Origin: Pseudomonadota bacterium
GTDB lineage: Bacteria; Pseudomonadota; Gammaproteobacteria; Burkholderiales; Thiobacillaceae
Assembly: GCA_021780975.1 (NCBI GenBank)
Contig: JAJXXS010000230.1
Location: forward strand, 1-5,331
DNA: 5,331 bases
Reading direction: 5' to 3'
Shown: positions 1-5,289 of the stretch, piece after piece
How the letters are laid out: every line of letters begins with the position of its first letter
Position numbering within the stretch: the stretch's first letter is position 1
Program-made: the position numbers and the translations under genes
Notes under the pieces: generated by a model
Told to the model about the DNA's origin: nothing
What the model saw: only the letters and a program-made list of their open reading frames with translations
Database searches by the model: none

Positions 1-270
1 GACCCCGGCCGCATACGTGCAGTGCTGGAGGTCGCCATCGCGCAGTTCCAGGCCTACCAGGCGCTGCACGAGAATCTCGCCGGCGTGCGGCGCGAACTGG
101 CGGAAAGCAAGCTGATCGATCAGGCCAAAAGCCGCCTCATGCGTGAACTGGGGATTTCCGAACCGGAGGCCTACCACCGGATGCGGCGTCACGCCATGAA
201 GCAGCAGAAGAAAATTGCCCAGGTGGCGGAGTTGATCGCCAAAGCCAGGCGCCTGGATTTTCTGGGGTGA
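1..270 (+). CDS. nasT: NasT-type ANTAR-domain transcription antiterminator, C-terminal part (5' end outside window)
   Basis: The frame is open from the first base and ends at TGA 268-270, so 89 C-terminal residues of a longer protein are visible. An internal GTG at 22 is not taken as the start because the frame continues upstream into the window edge. Visible residues 8-36 look like the helical coiled-coil linker that joins a receiver domain to ANTAR. Residues 31-80 match the ANTAR pattern: ID-QAK at 39-43, LM at 46-47, LGISEPEAY at 50-58, an Arg/Ala/Met helix (60-66), then VAELI at 75-79. The usual Gly after QAK is Ser44. ANTAR domains bind paired hairpins in leader RNA and prevent termination. 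NasT is the soluble member paired with the nitrate sensor NasS. The name rests on the nitrate genes around it and on the terminator-bearing leader downstream; AmiR-like or other ANTAR regulators are less likely. nasS may lie upstream of the window. Confidence 0.88.
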   Translation, partial: DPGRIRAVLEVAIAQFQAYQALHENLAGVRRELAESKLIDQAKSRLMRELGISEPEAYHRMRRHAMKQQKKIAQVAELIAKARRLDFLG

Positions 271-417
271 CAGGCGAGCCATGGATCTGCCCGACTCCCG
301 CCCAGGCCCCTGCCGCGGAGGACAGGCGTGTGTGGGGCCGGCTCGCAGAGCAGGCTTGCACGCAGCGCAGCCTCCTTCCCAGAGCAATGCCCCGACATAG
401 TGCGAGCCGCCCTTGGC
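271..417. other. Non-coding spacer after nasT, no assigned element
   Basis: No convincing gene is seen here. A short stem can be drawn from ggcccc at 305-310 and ggggcc at 334-339, but its loop is over 20 nt and no T-run follows, so it is not a clear terminator for nasT. A TGCAC at 357-361 resembles one half of an NtrC site but has no matching second half. Confidence 0.5.
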
Positions 418-434
418 TGCCTGACGTTGGTGCA
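418..434 (+). promoter_or_regulatory. Probable NtrC enhancer site
   Basis: The 17-mer TGCCTGACGTTGGTGCA resembles the NtrC consensus TGCACC-N5-GGTGCA. The right half, TTGGTGCA, is complete; the left half keeps only TGC. It also shows the GC-N11-GC core spacing (419-420 and 432-433). Its centre lies about 86 bp upstream of the start predicted from the sigma-54 promoter, a usual distance for an NtrC enhancer. Only one site is visible where NtrC often uses two, so the call is moderate. Confidence 0.5.
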
Positions 435-436
435 CG

Positions 437-457
437 GCGCGTGTGCGTGCGCGCGCG
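437..457. other. 21-nt alternating purine-pyrimidine tract (possible Z-DNA former)
   Basis: The stretch runs as uninterrupted GC/GT dinucleotides between the NtrC-like site and the sigma-54 promoter. Such tracts can adopt left-handed DNA under negative supercoiling. A role in this promoter is speculation; composition in a GC-rich genome could also explain it. Confidence 0.4.
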
Positions 458-462
458 AGAGC

Positions 463-489
463 GCCATTTTTTCCCTGCCAGAAAATGGC
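463..489. repeat. Inverted repeat overlapping the -24 promoter element
   Basis: The left arm GCCATTTTTT (463-472) and right arm AGAAAATGGC (480-489) are inverted copies that match at 9 of 10 positions, with a 7-nt spacer (ccctgcc). The right arm contains TGGC of the sigma-54 -24 box. It lies upstream of the predicted transcript start, so it would act as DNA, perhaps as an operator, unless transcription reads in from nasT. Confidence 0.5.
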
Positions 490-501
490 ACGGACGTTGC
501 T
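486..501 (+). promoter_or_regulatory. Sigma-54 (RpoN) -24/-12 promoter
   Basis: The sequence TGGCACGGACGTTGCT matches the RpoN consensus TGGCACG-N4-TTGCW at every fixed position. The GG at 487-488 and GC at 499-500 are separated by exactly 10 nt, and a TTTT run follows the -12 box, as is common. This predicts a transcript start near 511-512. Sigma-54 promoters need an enhancer-binding activator; NtrC is the natural candidate for nitrogen assimilation, and a site resembling its own lies at 418-434. Confidence 0.85.
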
Positions 502-511
502 TTTGTGTAGT

Positions 512-535
512 TGACGGCGCCCTGGTGCGCTGTCA
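512..535 (+). promoter_or_regulatory. Leader RNA hairpin with 6-nt loop, candidate NasT target
   Basis: The RNA can fold with 512-520 paired to 527-535: nine consecutive pairs including one G-U, closing a six-base loop CCUGGU. The stem begins at the predicted first base of the transcript. ANTAR proteins recognise tandem hairpins with hexaloops carrying A at position 1 and G at position 4; here G4 is present but position 1 is C. No clean second A1/G4 hairpin was found, so ANTAR recognition is inferred mainly from context. Confidence 0.55.
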
Positions 536-561
536 TCGAGGGCTCTTCTGTAATTGTCGAC

Positions 562-599
562 GGGCGTCTGGGGGTTCGCTCCCGGGCGCCTTCTTTTTT
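562..599 (+). terminator. Intrinsic (leader) terminator before nrtA
   Basis: Positions 563-574 pair with 579-590 in a continuous 12-bp stem (three G-U pairs, the rest Watson-Crick), and 562-591 can add a further G-U. The loop is UUCG and the stem is followed at once by TTCTTTTTT (591-599). It sits about 50 nt into the transcript from the sigma-54 promoter and directly before the ribosome site of the next gene. It would therefore block nrtA unless antiterminated. This is the arrangement known for Klebsiella nasF (NasR) and Azotobacter nasAB (NasT). It would also stop read-through from nasT. Confidence 0.88.
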
Positions 600-604
600 G
601 GGGA
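600..604 (+). promoter_or_regulatory. Ribosome binding site for the GTG start of nrtA
   Basis: GGGGA starts directly after the terminator T-run, six bases before GTG 611. It is not a textbook AGGAGG but is acceptable. It supports the upstream start, which keeps the twin-arginine motif in the protein. Confidence 0.5.
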
Positions 605-610
605 CGCAAA

Positions 611-1879
611 GTGAAGCACCGCGCAGAGGGAGCACGCATCAATCGCCATAGGAGACGTTTCATGCAAAGGACCGGCGGCCTGTCTGCCGCGGCGACGCTC
701 ATGGGCATGGTGGCGCCGGAAGTAAAGAGCGCGGCCTGGGCAGGAGGGTCGGACCGACCGGAAAAACCCGCGGTGAAGATCGGTTTCATGCCCCTTACCG
801 ACTGCGCCTCCGTGGTGATCGCAGGCGTCAAGAATTTCGACAAGAAATACGGCATCAGCATTACCCCGGCGCGAGAATCCTCCTGGGCTGGCGTGCGCGA
901 CAAGCTGATGAGCGGTGACCTGGATGCCTCGCATGCGCTGTACGGTCTCGTCTACGGCGTGCACATGGGCATCGGCAGCCCGCGGAAGGACATGGCCGTG
1001 CTGATGACGCTCAGCAACAACGGCCAGGGCATCACACTCTCCAATCATTTCAAGGTCAGAGGCGCCACTGACGGCGCCAGCCTCGCCCGCCTCGTGCACA
1101 GCGAAGCGGCGCCATACACATTTGCCCAGACCTTCCCCACCGGAACCCATGCCATGTGGCTTTATTACTGGCTTGCCAGCCATGGGGTCCATCCGTTCAA
1201 AGACACCAAAATCATCACCGTGCCACCACCGCAGATGGTCGCCAGCCTGCGTTCCGGCGACATGCACGGCTACTGTGTGGGCGACCCCTGGAACGCCCGC
1301 GCCATAGAAGAAGGCATAGGCTTCACCGTCGCGACCAGCCAGGAGATCTGGCCCGACCACCCGGAAAAAGTCCTAGGCGCCACGCGCGAGTTCGTCGAAC
1401 GCTACCCCAACACGGCACGCGCCATGATCATGGCCATACTCGAAGCCTCAAGATACATAGACACCATGAGTCACCGTTCGGAGGTAGCGCAGACCATCGC
1501 CCGGAAAAGCTACGTCAATGCGGACGTCGGCTCCATAGAGAGCCGCATGCTGGGGCAATACGACAACGGTCTGGGACTGTCGCGACCCGACCGGAATTTC
1601 ATGAAATTCTACGGCGATGGCGCGGTGACTTTTCCCTATCTCTCCGACGCCATGTGGTTCCTCACCCAACACCGGCGCTGGGGGCTGCTCAAGGAAGACC
1701 CTGATTATCTTGCCATCGCGCAGGAAGTGAACCAGACAGAGCTCTATCGAGAAGCTGCCACACAGCTGCAGGTTGCACTGCCGGCGAGCGAGATGCGCAG
1801 CTCCACACTCATCGACGGCGTACTCTGGGACGGCAGCAACCCCCGCGCCTACGCCAACAGCTTTCCCGTGCACGCCTGA
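611..1879 (+). CDS. nrtA: NrtA-family nitrate/nitrite-binding protein with Tat signal peptide
   Basis: This is a 422-residue protein of the NrtA/NasF/CmpA family, the periplasmic solute-binding parts of nitrate or bicarbonate ABC importers. Family blocks are MPLTDCA (60-66), SSWAGVRDKL (90-99), NNGQG (136-140), THAMWLYYWLA (179-189), VPPPQMV (204-210) and GDPWNARA (224-231). Trp92, Gln139, His180 and Lys253 fit the nitrate-contacting Trp, Gln, His and Lys of Synechocystis NrtA; the Gln-His (41) and His-Lys (73) spacings equal those I recall for that protein. From GTG 611 the N-terminus has HRRRFMQ (13-19), a twin-arginine motif, then a mildly hydrophobic stretch and an AWA cleavage site near 44. 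ATG 662 has GGAG seven bases upstream, but starting there would remove the arginine pair; that GGAG is part of the Arg codons AGG AGA. No nrtB/nrtC gene follows; the next gene is a globin. A cytoplasmic NasS-type sensor is the alternative, disfavoured by the signal peptide. Confidence 0.9.
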   Translation: MKHRAEGARINRHRRRFMQRTGGLSAAATLMGMVAPEVKSAAWAGGSDRPEKPAVKIGFMPLTDCASVVIAGVKNFDKKYGISITPARESSWAGVRDKLMSGDLDASHALYGLVYGVHMGIGSPRKDMAVLMTLSNNGQGITLSNHFKVRGATDGASLARLVHSEAAPYTFAQTFPTGTHAMWLYYWLASHGVHPFKDTKIITVPPPQMVASLRSGDMHGYCVGDPWNARAIEEGIGFTVATSQEIWPDHPEKVLGATREFVERYPNTARAMIMAILEASRYIDTMSHRSEVAQTIARKSYVNADVGSIESRMLGQYDNGLGLSRPDRNFMKFYGDGAVTFPYLSDAMWFLTQHRRWGLLKEDPDYLAIAQEVNQTELYREAATQLQVALPASEMRSSTLIDGVLWDGSNPRAYANSFPVHA

Positions 1880-1898
1880 ATCCACCCGGAGAAATTCC

Positions 1899-2315
1899 AT
1901 GAGCCCCGACCAGATCGCCCTCGTCCAAACCACCTGGCAAAAGGTGCTGCCCATACAGAACGCCGCAGCCGGCCTGTTCTACGGGCGCCTGTTCGAACTG
2001 GCGCCGGAGACCAGACCTTTGTTCCGCGGCGACATGGCCGAGCAGGGCAAAAAGCTCATGGCCATGATCAATGTGGCGGTGTCCGGCCTGGACAGGCTGG
2101 ACACCATCCTGCCTGCAGTGCAGGAAATGGGCCGCCGCCACGCCGGTTACGGCGTGCAGGACGCCCACTACGCCCAGGTCGGGGAAGCGCTGCTGTGGAC
2201 CCTGGCGGAGGGACTGGGCGCCTATTTCACGCCTGCCGTGCGCGAGGCCTGGGCCGCGGCCTACGGCGCGCTGGCGGGTGCCATGCAGGAAGCGAGCCGC
2301 CAAGCCATGGCCTGA
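1899..2315 (+). CDS. Single-domain bacterial haemoglobin (Vitreoscilla/Hmp-type globin)
   Basis: The 138-residue product starts at ATG 1899, with GGAG seven bases upstream, 19 nt after nrtA, so the two are probably co-transcribed. It aligns end to end with Vitreoscilla haemoglobin. Tyr28 is the B10 tyrosine, Phe42 the CD1 phenylalanine, Gln49 the E7 distal glutamine, and His81 the proximal F8 haem ligand in GRRHAGYGV. Tyr91 lies 10 residues after it, as in the proximal His-Tyr pair of Vitreoscilla haemoglobin; the third partner, Glu137 there, aligns with Ser133, though Glu131 is close. No FAD or NAD reductase domain follows, unlike flavohaemoglobin Hmp. Members bind O2 and NO and can convert NO to nitrate when a separate reductase supplies electrons. 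In this locus the likely task is removal of NO formed during nitrate/nitrite reduction, or recycling it to nitrate (inference). Location should be cytoplasmic. Confidence 0.92.
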   Translation: MSPDQIALVQTTWQKVLPIQNAAAGLFYGRLFELAPETRPLFRGDMAEQGKKLMAMINVAVSGLDRLDTILPAVQEMGRRHAGYGVQDAHYAQVGEALLWTLAEGLGAYFTPAVREAWAAAYGALAGAMQEASRQAMA

Positions 2316-2323
2316 GCGGCCAT

Positions 2324-4000
2324 TCAACGCGACAGCAGGAGCAGCAGAACCAGGTTCAGGATCAGGGACAGCAGCGCCACCAGGGGCCAGGCGCCATAAC
2401 GCCGCAGCAGCGGCAGGGGGCGCGGCGCGTCCAGCGGGTGTACCTCGCCGCGCTCCAGCGCGAGGCGAAACTCCTCCGCCGTCTCGAAGCGCCCACCAGG
2501 CTCGCGCGCCAGTGCCTTGAGCAGCAGGTTCTCCAGCCAGCCCGGGCAGTCGGGTCGGTGGCGGCTGGGCGGCACCGGCTCGCCGAAGCGCGGATGCTGG
2601 AAAGGCTCGATCTCGCCGTAGGGATACTTGCGCGTGTACAGGTGGTAGAGGGTCACGCCGGCGGCGTAGAGATCGCTGGCGGGCGAAGCCGTCGCGCCGT
2701 CATACAGTTCAGGCGCCAGGTAGCTGGGCGTGCCGGCATTGCCGGCAGCGCGCTCGAGCATGCCGGGGCAGAGCGCCACCCCGAAATCGAGGATGCGCAG
2801 GCGCTCGTCCAGCCCCCAGTGCAGATTGGCGGGCTTGATGTCGCGGTGCACGATGTTCAGGCGGTGCAGCGCGCCGAGGCCCTTGAGCAGGCGGATGCCC
2901 AGCTGCGCCACCTCGGTGGCGACGTAGCGCCGGCCGCTCTCCAGATGCTGCTGCAGGGTCGCGCCCGCGTGCCAGGTCATCAGGTAATACAGGCCGCTGG
3001 GCACCCGCGCCGGCGCTATCGCCTGGGGAAAATAATGCGACTGCACGCGCTTCACCAGCCACGCCTCTTGCGCGAGGGCCCCGCGCGCCGCCTCCTCGTC
3101 CGCCAGCGGATTGAGCGTCTTCATCACGCGCAGCTGCCCGCCAGTCGGTTCGCGCACCTTGTAGAGCAGGGTCTCGCGCGATTCGTGCAGAACCTCCAGC
3201 ACCTCCAGTCCGTCCCAGGCCGTGCCCGGCTTCAGGCGTGGCGGCGCGGCGAGCTGCAGATCCAGCGCGAGGCTGTCGCGCAGGCTTTCCTCGCCCGGGG
3301 TCTCGACCCGCACCACCAGGGCCGTGGCGTTGTCGGTGCCGCGCCGCGCCAGTGCTTCGCGCACCAGGGCCGCGGCCGCATAGCGCGGCTCGGGGTGCAG
3401 CAGCAGCAATTCGTGCAGGCCCAGCGTCTGCAAGGGCCCCCATACGCCGTCGCTCACCAGCACAAAGACATCGTCCGCTGCGAACTCGCCCTCCGCGTAA
3501 TCAACGTCGAGCAGGCGGTCCAGGCCGACGGCGCGCTTCAGCACATGGCGCATGTCGGGCCGCTCCCACACGTGATCGCTGGTGAGCTGCTCGCAGCTGC
3601 CCCCGCGCAGGCGGTAGATGCGGCTGTCGCCGACATGGGCCACAAAGTAGCGGCGGCCACGCAGCACCAGCGCCGACAGGGTGCTGGACATGCCTGCCAG
3701 CTCCGGGCGCGCCGCGGCCTGCGCCAGGATCCAGCGGTTGGCGGCCTGGATCACCGTGTCCAGCGCGTGCGCGGTGCTCCAGGTGTCGGGCGTGGTGTAG
3801 TAGTCCTCACCCAGCGTGCGCAGGAGCGCTTCCGCCGCCTCGCGCCCACCGGCATTGCCGGACACGCCGTCGGCGACGGCGAAAAGCGCGCCCTTGTTCC
3901 CTAGTGCGTCGCCCTCCGGGGTTACAGCGAGCAGGAAATCCTCGTTGCGCGCGCGCGGCCCTTGGTGGCTGGCACTGCCCAGCGCAACCGCCAGGGGCAT
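2324..4000 (-). CDS. PP2C phosphatase-Ser/Thr protein kinase fusion with C-terminal membrane anchor
   Basis: This 558-residue protein has three parts. Residues 1-233 are a PP2C-family phosphatase with the metal-binding motifs RARNED (16-21), ADG (43-45), HVGDSR (122-127), SDGVW (183-187) and TDN (222-224). Residues about 262-520 are a Hanks-type kinase: Lys294 in VMKT, Glu312 in the C helix, HRDIKPAN (385-392), DFG (405-407) and APE (429-431), so catalysis should be possible. The glycine-rich loop is not recognisable: HESRETLLY (272-280) stands where GxGxxG is expected. Residues about 535-558 form one hydrophobic segment ending in Ser-Arg, a tail anchor that would leave both enzymes in the cytoplasm. 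ATG 4000 is chosen because the PP2C fold begins within a few residues; its ribosome site is only a G-run. It lies 74 nt after the nitrate transporter gene on the same strand. A similar kinase gene follows the transporter gene in P. aeruginosa. The substrate is unknown; the transporter or an assimilation regulator are candidates. Confidence 0.94.
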   Translation of the reverse strand: MPLAVALGSASHQGPRARNEDFLLAVTPEGDALGNKGALFAVADGVSGNAGGREAAEALLRTLGEDYYTTPDTWSTAHALDTVIQAANRWILAQAAARPELAGMSSTLSALVLRGRRYFVAHVGDSRIYRLRGGSCEQLTSDHVWERPDMRHVLKRAVGLDRLLDVDYAEGEFAADDVFVLVSDGVWGPLQTLGLHELLLLHPEPRYAAAALVREALARRGTDNATALVVRVETPGEESLRDSLALDLQLAAPPRLKPGTAWDGLEVLEVLHESRETLLYKVREPTGGQLRVMKTLNPLADEEAARGALAQEAWLVKRVQSHYFPQAIAPARVPSGLYYLMTWHAGATLQQHLESGRRYVATEVAQLGIRLLKGLGALHRLNIVHRDIKPANLHWGLDERLRILDFGVALCPGMLERAAGNAGTPSYLAPELYDGATASPASDLYAAGVTLYHLYTRKYPYGEIEPFQHPRFGEPVPPSRHRPDCPGWLENLLLKALAREPGGRFETAEEFRLALERGEVHPLDAPRPLPLLRRYGAWPLVALLSLILNLVLLLLLSR

Positions 4001-4014
4001 GTCAGCCCCCCGCG

Positions 4015-4039
4015 AAAAAGGCGCCCCTCGACGGGGCGC
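4015..4039 (-). terminator. Intrinsic terminator between transporter and kinase genes
   Basis: Reading the minus strand, GCGCCCC (4039-4033), loop GTCGA and GGGGCGC (4027-4021) form a perfect 7-bp GC stem, followed by C and five T (4020-4015). The T-run is short, so termination may be partial. On the plus strand no T-run follows, so it is strand-specific. It ends only 14 nt before the kinase start codon, so kinase expression from the transporter promoter would depend on read-through. No separate promoter is evident in the remaining gap. Confidence 0.65.
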
Positions 4040-4074
4040 AAGACGCCAGGCTCATGCGAACTGCCCAATCAAGC

Positions 4075-5289
4075 TCAGATGCGCGCGGCCGACAGATGGG
4101 CCGCACCCCAGGTGGTACGCCAACGGCCCTTCACGGCGGTCAGGCCCGCCGCGGCGACGAGCGCGAGTCCGGCGAAGATGAGCAGTCCCGCTTCATAGCT
4201 GCCGGTGTACTGCCTGGAAAAGCCCAGGCTGGACGCGAGGTAGAAGCCGCCCAGGCCACCTGCCATGCCCACCAGGCCGGTCATCACGCCGATCTCCTTG
4301 CGGAAGCGCTGGGGTACCAGCTGGAACACGGCGCCATTGCCCATGCCCAGGCTCAGCATGGCCATCACAAACACGGCCGCCGCCATCCAGGCCGCCGGCA
4401 ACCCGACGCTGACGAGCGCAAGGGCGACCGCGGCAATGAGGTAAATGATAGAGAGGCTCTTGATGCCGCCGATGCGATCCGCCACCGCGCCGCCCAACGG
4501 CCGCACCAGCGAGCCAGCGAACACGCAGGCAGCGGTGAGATAGCCCGAGGTTTTGGCGTCCAGCCCGTACTGGGTGTTGAAGTAGATGGTAAGACTGGCG
4601 GCCAGGCCGACGAAGCCGCCGAAGGTGACGCTGTAGAAGAACATGAACCACCAGGCGTCGCGATCCTGGAGCACCTTGAAATACTCGCCGAGCTTCTTCG
4701 CCGCAGGGCATTCTGGCGCGTCCTTGGCGGCTGCAAGATAGAACACGAACACCAGGGAGAGAGGGATCAGCGCCAGGCCGAATACGTTGTTCCAGCCGTA
4801 GGCCAGGCCCAGGGCAGGCGCGAACAGGGCCGCCAGCACCGTGCCGGAATTGCCGGCGCCGGCGATGCCCAAGGCCTTGCCCTGATGCTCGGGCGGATAC
4901 CAGCGCGAGGCCAGCGGCAGCGCCACCGCGAAGGACGCCCCGGCCATGCCCAGCAGCACGCCCAGCAGCAGCACCCGCTCATAGCTGTGCACACCGCCTA
5001 GCCAGGCCCAGGCCAGCCCGCCCATGACCACGAGCTGGCCGAGTATGCCGGCGGCCTTGGGCTTGAGATGATCGACCAGCAGGCCCATGACGATGCGCAG
5101 CAGCGCGCCCGACAGTACCGGAACCGCCACCATCAGGCCCTTCTGAGCGGCATCGAGATGCAGCTCCTGGGCGATCTGCACGCCCAGCGGCCCGAGCATC
5201 ACCCACACCATGAAAGCCAGGTCGAAGTAGAGAAACGCCGCGATCAGCGTGGGCAGATGGCCGGCCTTGAGAAACGCTTGCTTGTCCAT
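4075..5289 (-). CDS. nasA: MFS nitrate/nitrite transporter (NarK/NasA family)
   Basis: The 404-residue integral membrane protein has about 12 hydrophobic segments, typical of nitrate/nitrite porters. Both nitrate signature motifs are present: GIAGAGNSGTVLAALFAP (141-158, TM5) and GLVGMAGGLGGFYL (338-351, TM11). Arg65 in TM2 (LLRIVMG) and Arg263 in LVRPLGG fit the two anion-binding arginines of NarK (Arg89 and Arg305 in E. coli). The MFS loop motif DHLKPK follows TM2, and a matching DRIGG (271-275) is in the second half. It carries nitrate into, or nitrite out of, the cytoplasm; the assimilatory setting favours nitrate uptake. ATG 5289 is preferred: AGGGAG lies nine bases upstream and the hydrophobic part starts soon after. 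An in-frame ATG at 5319 would add ten polar residues and lacks visible support. Only 42 nt upstream are in the window, so its promoter cannot be judged. The symbol follows Pseudomonas usage; narK or nrtP would describe the same family. Confidence 0.92.
   Translation of the reverse strand: MDKQAFLKAGHLPTLIAAFLYFDLAFMVWVMLGPLGVQIAQELHLDAAQKGLMVAVPVLSGALLRIVMGLLVDHLKPKAAGILGQLVVMGGLAWAWLGGVHSYERVLLLGVLLGMAGASFAVALPLASRWYPPEHQGKALGIAGAGNSGTVLAALFAPALGLAYGWNNVFGLALIPLSLVFVFYLAAAKDAPECPAAKKLGEYFKVLQDRDAWWFMFFYSVTFGGFVGLAASLTIYFNTQYGLDAKTSGYLTAACVFAGSLVRPLGGAVADRIGGIKSLSIIYLIAAVALALVSVGLPAAWMAAAVFVMAMLSLGMGNGAVFQLVPQRFRKEIGVMTGLVGMAGGLGGFYLASSLGFSRQYTGSYEAGLLIFAGLALVAAAGLTAVKGRWRTTWGAAHLSAARI

Noticed and set aside
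305..339. Stem ggcccc/ggggcc as a nasT terminator
   Set aside because: The loop is over 20 nt and no T-run follows.
357..373. Second NtrC site
   Set aside because: Only the TGCAC half is present; the right half does not match and the GC-N11-GC spacing fails.
554..610. N-terminal extension of nrtA back to position 554
   Set aside because: A start here lies inside the leader, upstream of the terminator hairpin, so it would encode the hairpin as protein. GTG 611 gives a normal Tat signal peptide instead.
267..614. Possible small protein in the intergenic region (plus strand)
   Set aside because: It runs through the sigma-54 promoter and terminator, is rich in Cys, Arg and Pro, and has no convincing ribosome site.
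533..1360. Open frame on the minus strand opposite nrtA
   Set aside because: It is a shadow of nrtA and crosses the leader terminator; no family resemblance is seen.
611..1879. Assignment as NasS, the cytoplasmic partner of NasT
   Set aside because: NasS is homologous and binds nitrate, but it lacks an export signal. The Tat motif, hydrophobic stretch and cleavage site here favour an exported NrtA-type protein, though the alternative is not fully excluded.
2195..3904. Long open frame on the plus strand, 569 codons
   Set aside because: It is antisense to the PP2C/kinase gene, whose product has complete family motifs. The plus-strand product is Gln/Arg/Ala-rich with no recognisable domain, as expected from a GC-rich shadow frame.
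3904..5001. Long open frame on the plus strand, 365 codons
   Set aside because: It is antisense to the MFS transporter gene. The product is His/Gln/Arg-rich and low in complexity, without a domain.
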